A program made the position numbers and the translations under genes. A stretch of 64,000 nucleotides of DNA, from the NCBI RefSeq assembly GCF_027579695.1, contig NC_083583.1, positions 18,006,257 through 18,070,256 of the forward strand. Direction: 5' to 3'. Shown in pieces: positions 56,211 through 64,000 of this stretch (positions are counted from its first letter, which is position 1; each line of letters opens with the position of its first letter). The stretch is from Neoarius graeffei. Lineage: Eukaryota; Chordata; Actinopteri; Siluriformes; Ariidae. The notes under the pieces were generated by a model that worked only from the letters and a program-made list of their open reading frames with translations, did no database searches and had not been told where the DNA came from.

Positions 56211-56419
56211 GCCAGTTATTCACCCACTAAACTTGCAGGCAGTCCTCCTCCAGTCTTCCTTAATAGCGCTGCTCTTCAGTCAATAGCCACTGTTTTGCTT
56301 AATACAAACTAACAGAACGGAACAAAAACACTGAGTGCCACCAATATGCAAAGACTGTAAGCCAACTGTAGGTGCCCGTTGTCCTATCTCAGCACAGAAG
56401 AATAGCCGACTACGCCATT

Positions 56420-58745
56420 TGTGACCCTTCACTAGCAGACAACGGTTTAGAAATAAGGCACACAGGAACTCAAACAGTGCTGAGAGAGTACAACTTCTTT
56501 ATTAAAGAATAGGTTTAAAAGTATAAAATTTTAATCTTTAATATTCTCTTTTTCTTATAAAAACGCCAATAATTTGGTTGGTCAACACAAGACACATGCA
56601 ACTTGGCTTAGAGTACAGGGATTAAAAAAAAAAAATCACAAAGAAGGGTAGAAATCCTCACTCACTGGTTACACACCCTTATTAATTAAATTCACACCAG
56701 TCCATTAATTCACAGCAACATGACCCAAAGTCAGATAAGAAACGTACACACTTAAGAGGATTCAAACCACTGCACACGGTATATCACTCTTGTTAGAACA
56801 CAAACTCAGTGAGGATTCTCCCAAAACAAAACAAATAAGCAAAGCAAATTCTATGCTCCCTGACCCCAGAGTAGTATAGAGCAGCTGCATATACCAAGGC
56901 TAGATGGGCACTCAGTAAAATTTCTAACCAAGAAAACTGGCACTATCCAAGAAAACAACAAAATAATAAAAATATAAAAACAAAAAAGCAAAACAGTGAC
57001 TATTAACGTTCTGCCACCACTGTACACCGTCCTGAAACACACATTGATACAATGAATACAAAAGAATGTGTCATGAATGTATTAAATGTTAAGTTTTTTT
57101 CTTCAGGCTCGTGGCCTACCTGCGCTAGGGTGGCGTCGTGCCAATTAGTTTACTCCAACTCCCGGCCCAACTTCCCCGCTGGTACGGCTTGCATCTACAA
57201 CGCAGTTCAATTTTGGCAAGGTTTACTGCCTAACAAACAATATCGTACTGACACAGCATCGATGTGCGTGAAGGTGCAAGTGTGTGTGTGGTGTGCGCAT
57301 GCATACCTGACCACACAAACCACCGAGAGCACACCGCATACGTCTTGTTGACTTCTCTCAGATTCCAGCTATGGAGCACTTGCGTGTGACGTCACAGCCG
57401 ATCCAGATTGTGACAGACGCCATCGTGTCGGTCAAACGCCATATTCCGCCTTCTACTTCTGGTTCTACTTCTGCTTTTACTTCTACCTTTTCTTCTGGAA
57501 AACCCTACTATATACAATTCTACTACAATGGCTGCGGCTACAAGCTCTCCCTACCTGTGCACGTTTTTTGTTTTTTGTGGGTATTTTTGCGTGTTGTTCG
57601 TCTGTACCGGACTTCAATATCCACTACAACCGTATGGACTTACTGGATATTGGTTTCCAGCAGAAAATGACGGTTTGTAGCGATTTCCATCGCATGCACA
57701 ACATTCCGGATGAGAAAAAAAAAAACATTCCGGACGAAATAGCGAGACCAGCGGGGTCTCCGTGGATTGTTATCGGAAGCAAAGCGAAGGAGGCGGTGCC
57801 AGGAGCCGAAGCAAAAGCGAGGCTGCAGAGCCGGCCTGTTGACTAAGCTCAGAAAACAGCCATTCAAATCTCCACTGCCAAGCCTCTACCTCTCCAACGC
57901 CAGGTAAACAAGACGGACGATTTGGAATTACCTTATTCTATTCTATAATCGGCTGGTCAGTGCTATACTTAATACTTAAGTGACTTACCCATCCAATGAG
58001 TATTCTTGTTTACAAGATGCCACATCTGAGTCGCTGACAAATCCTGAATTTCTGTAGAGATAACTGTCCAGAGATTTATAAGCACGCAGTGCTTCACCAC
58101 TGAACAGCGAGGGAAAGTTAATGAGGTAATTATACACGTCCGGGTATTCCGCTGGCAGTTCAAAATCCGGTCGTGAAAACTCCGTCCGGTAAGCCATAAG
58201 GGTCACAAATCTGTAGATCGTTTATTTTAGACATATATCTAGTTATCTGTTCATTAGAAAAATGAGCCGTGTAGTCCGTTGGTTGAAATTGATCCATTCT
58301 GTACATGAGTGCAGCAGTATTCAGCGGTGTTTTTGACCGACAAGATGGCGGTTGTGTACTTTCCGGTCACGTGACTGCAAGATCTCTATACCAAAACAAT
58401 TACGGTCATCAGTCCCGCATTCACCAACCCAGGTCTTACAAAACCCTTAATCAAATTACATAGCCTACTCACTAACAACCATGCACATTGAAGGCTAGTA
58501 ATTTCGCCTCACTGTTGGAGTGATATTTTGAAGCTTCAAAAGTTTCACTCATAGTGTAACTGCATACTTCTAGACCTCACCAGCCAACTTGACGATGGTG
58601 CCCTGGCGAATGCTACAACTCGTGTACTGCAAACCGCTAATGAGACCAAACGATACTTTGGGACCCAACGCGAGATTTCAAAGGCTCTCTATGAGCGTCG
58701 AAATAAAAGTCTCCCACTTACAGCTACTCCATTCTGCCGGTTACA
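56420..58745 (-). repeat. 5' LTR of gypsy element 3, interrupted
   Basis: About 1,309 bp after removing the ISL2EU-like insert at 57373-58387. It gives the empty site for the LINE insert in the other LTR, and that LTR gives the empty site for this insert (52825, AGCTATACCC). Confidence 0.88.
57373..58387. mobile_element. 1,015-bp ISL2EU-like non-autonomous DNA transposon
   Basis: Ends GGAGCACTTGCGTG and (reverse) AGAGATCTTGCAGTC with a 2-bp AT duplication (57371-57372 and 58388-58389), confirmed by the empty site in the sister LTR. On the minus strand, 58206-57985 encodes a piece starting MTLMAYRTEFSRPDFELPAE and containing EYPDVYNYLINFPS, which I recall from the N-terminus of the YqaJ-type accessory protein of fish ISL2EU elements. 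The transposase core is not present. Confidence 0.6.
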
Positions 58746-59255
58746 CTCGCATTGCTGGAACACAAACATTCTGTTGACTTCTCTCGGTGAGCCAGTAACT
58801 AGTAGGGATGAGAAAGTGTTTTTCTTGCATTTTAACTGGAACCTGCTGCCTCTACTGCACGTCCCATATGAAAAAGAAAAAAACTGCAATTTATTGATAA
58901 CTTACTTCTGAGGTATGAAGTTTTACACCATTACAACACTTACAGACAACAAGTCATTATTACTTGTGCTCCATGAAACACATTTTAATGGGTCAGGAGA
59001 ATGTACTGTATGTGGACTTCTAGGCTGTGCCTTTGTCCTTAATAGCATTTTTTCCTCTTTCATTACTTTTACTTTTGTACTTTAAAGTAGTTTAGAAATC
59101 AGTATACTTTTTACTTTTACTTGAGTAAAAAAGCTTCAGTTGATACTTTTACTTCATGAAAAGTATTTCTAAACCATAGTATCTATACTTCTACTTGAGT
59201 AATAAATGGTAATACTTTTGACACCTCTGCATGTAGGTAAGAGATCTAGTACACA

Positions 59256-59829
59256 AGATCTGTCCCTCTGAGTTACATGTTGGTCCTGGGATCGAGATGC
59301 TGACCTCTTCTGCTCCTCGGACCTGCCTGATCCATCCTGGTGCCCTGTGTCTGGTTGGAGTCTCATTGCATCACTCCTGTGGAGGATGGCCCCATGAGGA
59401 CAGTTGAAAGTCACACTTGGAGGACGCTCTGGACTCTTACAGTAATGCTTTTATGGCTGAGGACTACAGTTGACTTGCTAAGTTTAGGACTGCAGTTGTC
59501 ATGAACAGTTTTGCACTCAAGTTTCCATCAATGAAGAGTTTATAACATCAACAAAACTGACTTCTTGTTAAAACTGTTAATATTATAGTCATGCTGTCTG
59601 TTGTTGCCCAAATGAGGATGGGTTCCCTTTTGAGTCTGGTTCCTCTCGAGGTTTCTTCCTCATGTTGTCTGAGGGAGTTTTTCCTTGCCACCGTCGCCAC
59701 AGGCTTGCTCATTGGGGATAGATTAGGGATAAAATTAGCTCATGTTTTAAGTCGTTCAAATTGGGTAAAGCTGCTTTGCGACAATGTTTATTGTTAAAAG
59801 CGCTATACAAATAAACTTGACGACTTGAT
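59256..59829 (+). repeat. inverted 3'-end fragment of the same L2-like LINE family
   Basis: It matches, in reverse orientation, the LINE 3' UTR at 48896-49470: GGATGGGTTCCCTTTTGAGT, CTCGAGGTTTC, and the tail AAGCGCTATACAAATAAACT. It interrupts the minus-strand coding sequence after ISASKS; coding resumes at about 59255 with CVLDLLPT. The two copies differ at scattered sites. Confidence 0.8.
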
Positions 59830-59834
59830 TTTGA

Positions 59835-62305
59835 TGCAGAGATTAATGAAAGTAATTTGATTTCTCTAAGGGGAGTAAAACATTCTAATTGCTGATCTGA
59901 TACAGTTATATTGTTAACTACAGGATCACTTAAACTGTCTGACCTTAAATTAGTAGTTTGAATTTTTTGTCGGATATTTTCAATTTTGTCATTAAAAAAA
60001 TTCATGAAGTCATTGCTACTACATACTGCAGGTGTGTATGTGTCTATAGTGGTCTTTTTTCCTGGTTAATTTTGCTACAGTATTAAACAGGAATCTAGGA
60101 TTATTTTTGTTATCTTCTGTTAGGGAGGAGAGATATGTTGATCTAGCAGCACAAAGAGCTCTTCTACACTTCAGGAAGCTTTCCTTCCAAGCTAATTTGA
60201 ATGCAACCAATTTTGTTTGACGCCATTTATGTTCCAATTTTTGAGTGGTCTGTTTTAAAGTGCGAGTGTCATCGTTATACCAGGGTGCTAATTTTTTTCT
60301 CTCTGATCATTTTCCTTTTAAGAGGAGCTACATTATCTAAATATGTAGTGGAAGTTCATTATGTCTGACTGTTTAAGTATTTTTAAGTTCGTTTCTTAGA
60401 CAAGGATTTTGAGATCGTTACCTTGTTGACAGTTTCAGCGTGAAACTTCCGCCTTCCTCAGAACTGTCAGGACAGTTCTGAGGAAGGTGGAAGTTTCACG
60501 CTGAAACTGTCAACAAGGTAACGATCTCAAAATCCTTGTCTAAGAAACGAACTTAAAAATACATTATCTAAAGTATAGTGGAATGTTGACTCTAAACATC
60601 CAGTTGCCTGATCAAGTTCTGCGTGGGCTGACAGTGACCCAATCAAAGTTGATAACTCTGGGAGATCATTTATAAAACTCTGTGCAGTAGTTGACATGAA
60701 TGTACATTTAATACAGTAGCGTGGTGAGGGGCATATATTATTACTCAGACATATTTTAAATGAGGTGAGATAATGATCTGAGATAATTAAGACTGTGGAA
60801 GTGTGATTCTATTTTCTATGTTTAACCCGAATGTTAGCATTAGATTGAGGGTGTGACCACCATTATGGGTCAGTCCTATGACACTCTGATTAATCCCTAC
60901 TGAATCTAAAATGGACACAAACGCTGTTTTCAAAGGGTCTTCTGGGTTATTGAAGTGAATATTAAAATCTCAGACAACTAAAGCTTTGTCTAAGGAAATA
61001 ACCAGATCTGAGATAAAATCTGCAAATTCAGAAAGAAACTCAGAATATGGCCCCGGGGGCCTGTAAATAATAAGTAATGGAATTAACTGGGTAGACTTAT
61101 TTTTTTGAGGCTGCATACATTATATGAGTATGAAGAACTTCAAATGTATTAAATTTATAACCAGGTTTGTGTGTTACACCTAGATAATCTTTATAAATAA
61201 CCGCGATGCCTCCTCCTCTGCCAGTTAGACGAGGTTGGTGTATATAACTGTATACTAGCTTCATTTAATGCTATATATTAATTTGGCTTAATCCATGTTT
61301 CTGTTAAACACAGTACATTAAACTCCTGATCAGTAATGAGTTCATTAACCATTAGCGCTTTAGATGTAAGAGATCTAATATTTAATAGCCCCACCTTTAG
61401 ATCAAAGGTGTTGGCAGCGGCTGTACAGTCAGTATGATCTAATTTTATATTGATTAGGTTACTCGAACAAACTCTCTGAGTATTTCTACTTTTTTGTTTA
61501 GCTCGGGGAACAGACACAGTCTCGATGTAGTGGACCCTGAGTGATGACTCAGATGACTTAGATTACTACTAAACCGACTGTGCAGCTAGCAGACAGTCGG
61601 TTTAGCCTGTTCGTCTGCTCCCTGGCCTTAGCTCTGGATTGTCAGAAGTTAACTAGACCTGTTCTGAGACTATGACCTATGCTGCAAGAAATGACAGCAG
61701 CACCTTCCCAACAGGCCAGCAGTGTCCTCAAAATTAGTCCAATTATCTATAAAGCCCACACTGTTTTCAGAGCACCACCTGGACAACCAGCAGTTCAGCT
61801 ACCATAACCTGCTGTAAGCTATATTGCCACACCGCATTGGGATGGGGCCAGAGCATACTACAGCATCGGACATCGCCTTCGCTAATTTAAACACCTCTAC
61901 AAAGTTACTCTTAGTAACCTCAGACTGATGAAGGCATATATCATTAGCTCCTACATGGATAACTATCTTTGAGAACCTGCGCTTGCCTAGGACCCTAAGA
62001 TTACCTGCTATGTCCAGCACCCTGGCTCCCAGTATACACCTGACTAAAGCTGCTGGTGCCTCTAAAAGCCTAGCTAATTTCACATACCGTATGATAGAGT
62101 CCCCTATAACTAGAGCTCTTTCAGGTTTCTCAGCGGGTGCATCACTAAGGAGAGCAAACCTGTTCAACACGTGAAGCAGAGAGGAGTGGTGCTCCCATGG
62201 GTGAGCCTCAGCAGTAGCTTTGGCTCTATGCTTATGCCACCAAGTCGTCACCCATTCACCCCGCTGTGAGGGCTCTAATGCCAGAGTTGGCATTACTATG
62301 CCCAC
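59835..62305 (-). pseudogene. L2-like LINE ORF1 and endonuclease region, decayed
   Basis: 62305-61799 encodes an SGNH-type esterase domain (RALVIGDSIIRYVK and IVIHVGANDICLHQ), the usual ORF1 feature of L2/CR1 elements. 61517-61278 starts the endonuclease (VGLLNIRSLTSKALMVNELI, LCLTETWIKPN). Endonuclease sequence is then broken and contains the palindrome at 60377-60562. 60237-59835 holds the region before the RT. The pieces lie in different frames with stops. Confidence 0.8.
60377..60562. repeat. 186-bp near-perfect palindrome
   Basis: Two 92-base arms (60377-60468 and 60471-60562) with a 2-base loop and one mismatch that I can see. It interrupts the LINE, and the LINE text TACATTATCTAAA next to TAGTGGAA occurs on both sides (from about 60327 and from 60559), as a target duplication would. 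Confidence 0.85.
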
Positions 62306-62351
62306 TGTAGTCTCACATTCCTGTTCGTGCTTAATAGGAGAAGGCTCTGGG

Positions 62352-62734
62352 GCAGCACAGTGGTGTAGTGGTCAGCACTGTTGCCTCGCAGCAAGAAGGT
62401 TCTGGGTTCGAGCCCAGCGGCCGACGGGAGCCTTTCTGTGTGGAGTTTGCATGTTCTCCCATTGTTTGCGTGGGTTTCCTCTGGGTGCTCCAGTTTTCCC
62501 CACAGTTCAAAGATGTGGGGCAGGCATGGCCTGAGGTTGGGCTGAAGTGCCCTTGAGCAAGAGCACCTAACCCCCAACTGCTCCCTAGGTGCTGTAGCAT
62601 AGCTGCCTACTGCTCTGGGTATGTGTGTGTGTACCCACTGCTAACTTGTGTGTGTTTACTGCTTCAGATGGGTTAAATGCAGAGGTTAAATTTCACTGTG
62701 TGCTTGAGTGTGCATGTGAGTGTACGTTGTTAAG
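62352..62734 (+). repeat. chimeric SINE: same head, different tail
   Basis: The tRNA-like head and first body part match the 9.2-kb SINE (GGTGTAGTGGTCAGCACTG, box B GGTTCGAGCCC). After about 62520 it switches to another tail (GAGCAAGAGCACCTAACCCC, then GGGTTAAATGCAGAGGTTAA) known from other fish SINEs. Confidence 0.8.
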
Positions 62735-62736
62735 TA

Positions 62737-63408
62737 CAGGTAGTCGTTGACTTACGACCTATGCGACTTATGACCGATCGACTTTACGACCGTCTGGTTA
62801 TGACTGGCAAGTGTTTCCCAGCTGAGCTAGCCCCAGCTCCAGGCACATGCGCAGTCTCTCTCGCACTCCCTCATGCACTCCATCATACAGCTTCTGCCCC
62901 AGCTCCAGGCACATGCGCAGTCTCTCTCGCGCTCCCTTGCACACTCCGTCATACAGTTTCCGCCCCAGCTCCTGGTTTATGAAACGAGCAAATGTTCCCG
63001 CCAGCCCGAGCACTGCAACAGCTGATGATGACTTAGACGACCCAAAGCCAAGCACCAGTGATGCCAGCAGTCACTAAATTTTGTATTTTGCTATGTTTTA
63101 CATTTGTATTTTGGTATGTTTCAAACTAAAATGTTTTCTGTTTTTCACACCTGTATTTCGTATTTTTTGTTTTGCACATATTAAACGAATTGTACTGTAC
63201 GCAATGTAGTATGCAGTGTTTGACTTAAACCAAATAATGAGCCAAGGTAATGAAATAAGAAAATGTTGATTAAATAAGACTTTATGATTACAATATCATT
63301 ACACATCACAATATACTTACATTCATTTAACATAGGCCGACTTACGACCAGATCGGTTTATGACCGGTCAGTCGTAACCAAACGCAGTCATAAGTCGACG
63401 ACTACCTG
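62737..63408 (+). mobile_element. 672-bp pogo/Tigger-like MITE
   Basis: Ends CAGGTAGTCGTTGACTTACG and (reverse) CAGGTAGTCGTCGACTTATG between TA dinucleotides (62735-62736 and 63409-63410). The interior keeps a transposase-tail-like peptide, DDDLDDPKPSTSDASSH then stop (about 63025-63078), and a 66-bp segment repeated about twice (62829-62960, CCAGCTCCAGGCACATGCGC). Confidence 0.75.
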
Positions 63409-63422
63409 TATTCTGCTATTGC

Positions 63423-63539
63423 TATTGAAGCTCTTGATCTGTTTCTGCATGATTTTATGGATTGTACTGCTGCGACATGATTGGCTGATTGGATAATTGA
63501 ACGAATGTTCAGGTGTACAGGTATTCCTATTAAAGTGGT
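63423..63539 (-). mobile_element. Tc1-like terminal fragment
   Basis: Reverse complement of the start of 4204-4560 and terminus of the same family as 48727-48890 (AGGTGTACAGGTATTCCTATTAAAGTGG). It lies 40 bases before the TM4 exon. Confidence 0.65.
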
Positions 63540-63578
63540 CAATTCTGGGGTTTTTTTTTGTTTGTTTTGTTTTCCCAG

Positions 63579-63684
63579 GAGTGCCTGCTGTCCTTGTCGG
63601 AGGAAGTCTGTGTGTGTTTGGTAGTAAACCATTTTATGGCACCACACAAATACAATTATCTGACACAAAAGAAACAACAAAGTT
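63579..63684 (+). CDS. adhesion GPCR, exon 11 (TM4 to extracellular loop 2)
   Basis: Acceptor TTTTCCCAG|, donor TT|GTAAGT, phase 1 in, phase 2 out. It encodes VPAVLVGGSLCVFGSKPFYG and a hydrophilic loop rich in Thr/Lys, continuing the GWG of exon 10. The 'GWG.P' start of TM4 is typical of this receptor class. Confidence 0.93.
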
Positions 63685-63824
63685 GTAAGTAAACATTTTA
63701 AAAAAAGTTTCTTGCAGTTTGTAGCACAAAATGGATACATCTACATGGATGCATAATAATAAACTTGTAATAAATGTCTACTTTTGTTGTCTGATCCACA
63801 ACATGTGCTATTTGTACTACACAG

Positions 63825-64000
63825 CTGCTGGATTACTGACCCTCACTTTCTGTATGGCATGAACATCACCTACTTCTGCTTAATATTCCTGTTCAACACA
63901 TGCATTCTGGTGATAGTGACATATCAGATATTTAAGCTACGATGCTTGAACATCAAAGGCAAGACACTTCCATCACATACAGACACTTGCACTGTCCTGG
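63825..64000 (+). CDS. adhesion GPCR, exon 12 (ECL2 cysteine, TM5, loop 3), cut by window end
   Basis: Acceptor TACTACACAG| in phase 2. The joined codon gives Phe, then CWITDPHFLYG (loop 2 cysteine with the family's CWI motif), TYFCLIFLFNTCILVIVTYQ (TM5), then KLRCLNIKGK and HTDTCTVLG leading to TM6. The open frame runs to the last base. Remaining helices lie beyond the window. Confidence 0.93.

Larger units (their letters stand above)
51918..58745 (-). mobile_element. Ty3/gypsy element 3, internally deleted, gag kept
   Basis: Direct LTRs at 51918-54380 (3' LTR, holding a LINE fragment) and 56420-58745 (5' LTR, holding an ISL2EU-like element), each about 1.3 kb when the inserts are removed. 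Target duplication CTCG (51914-51917 and 58746-58749). The minus-strand interior has a full gag but the pol region from zinc knuckle to integrase core is deleted. The primer-site region after the 5' LTR begins AATGGCGTAGTCGGC. Confidence 0.88.
51279..59229. mobile_element. hAT-type element (about 1.1 kb) with a nested gypsy element
   Basis: Ends CAGAGGTGTCAAGTA and (reverse) CAGAGGTGTCAAAAGTA. The 8-bp duplication CATTTAGG/CATGTAGG (51271-51278 and 59230-59237) has one mismatch and lies inside the LINE's coding sequence. Left part 51279-51917, right part 58750-59229. No transposase is left. Confidence 0.82.
48896..62345 (-). mobile_element. L2-like LINE, near full length, heavily interrupted
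   Basis: Minus-strand order: ORF1 esterase-like (62305-61799), endonuclease start (61517-61278), pre-RT region (60237-59835), reverse transcriptase (51290-50445), post-RT part (50387-49793) and a 3' UTR ending in a CAAGT-type tail at 48896. Removing the hAT insert (51279-59229) and the inverted 3'-end fragment (about 59256-59829) leaves about 4.9 kb, close to full L2 length. The 5' end runs into the SINE at 62352. Clade is judged from the YADDTQLY motif and ORF1 esterase. Confidence 0.85.

Noticed and set aside
1..64000. An unknown multi-gene system, CRISPR array, phage or biosynthetic cluster
   Set aside because: All coding content resolves to one split receptor gene and transposon proteins; no operon-like gene groups or repeat-spacer arrays exist.

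Overview
This window looks like a stretch of a ray-finned (teleost) fish genome. It is a gene-poor, transposon-rich interval with split exons bounded by GT/AG signals, fish-type tRNA-derived SINEs, an L2-like LINE, Tc1, hAT, piggyBac-like and ISL2EU-like DNA transposons, and Ty3/gypsy elements. No prokaryotic or plasmid features are present. I cannot name the species.

One host gene is supported: a plus-strand adhesion GPCR that resembles the ADGRG1/G3/G5 (GPR56/GPR97/GPR114) subgroup. I assembled 12 exons by hand from phase-compatible splice junctions: 10678-10747 (signal peptide), 29704-29904, 30037-30211, 30296-30446, 30800-30916, 31038-31160, 32352-32400 and 40930-41036 (the two halves of the GPS), 41877-42001 (TM1), 48358-48626 (TM2-TM3), 63579-63684 (TM4) and 63825 to the window edge (ECL2-TM5). 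TM6, TM7 and the C-tail lie beyond the window. Almost everything else sits in its introns.

Layout. 1-10.6 kb: SINEs, a TTAA-flanked MITE and Tc1 remnants upstream of the first exon. 10.9-20.3 kb (intron 1): two decayed Tc1 elements, a nearly intact hAT element and a hAT MITE, both in the same GTAT microsatellite. 22.0-27.3 kb (intron 1): a complete, very young chromodomain gypsy element on the minus strand, with gag, pol, two 479-bp LTRs, a self-priming site and a -1 slippery site. 28.4-29.1 kb: an AT-flanked MITE. 33.0-39.7 kb (within the intron that splits the GPS): a second gypsy element whose 1.3-kb LTRs are inverted. 41.1-47.6 kb: several palindromic and nested MITEs. 48.9-62.3 kb (intron between TM3 and TM4): an L2-type LINE on the minus strand, interrupted by an inverted fragment of its own family's 3' end and by a hAT element. 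That hAT contains a third gypsy element, and the two LTRs of the gypsy carry an I-type LINE fragment and an ISL2EU-like element respectively. 62.3-63.5 kb: a chimeric SINE, a pogo-like MITE and a Tc1 terminus.

The transposons form no pathway with the receptor. The main biological points are (i) a receptor gene whose coding sequence is held in short exons across more than 53 kb of transposon-filled intron, (ii) a gypsy element that may still be active, and (iii) several clear structural oddities: inverted LTRs, a Tc1 element with a fold-back arm, large palindromes, and layered nesting that can be dated relatively through empty sites. Coordinates of exons and element ends were read by eye from splice signals, terminal repeats and target-site duplications. 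No database search was run.
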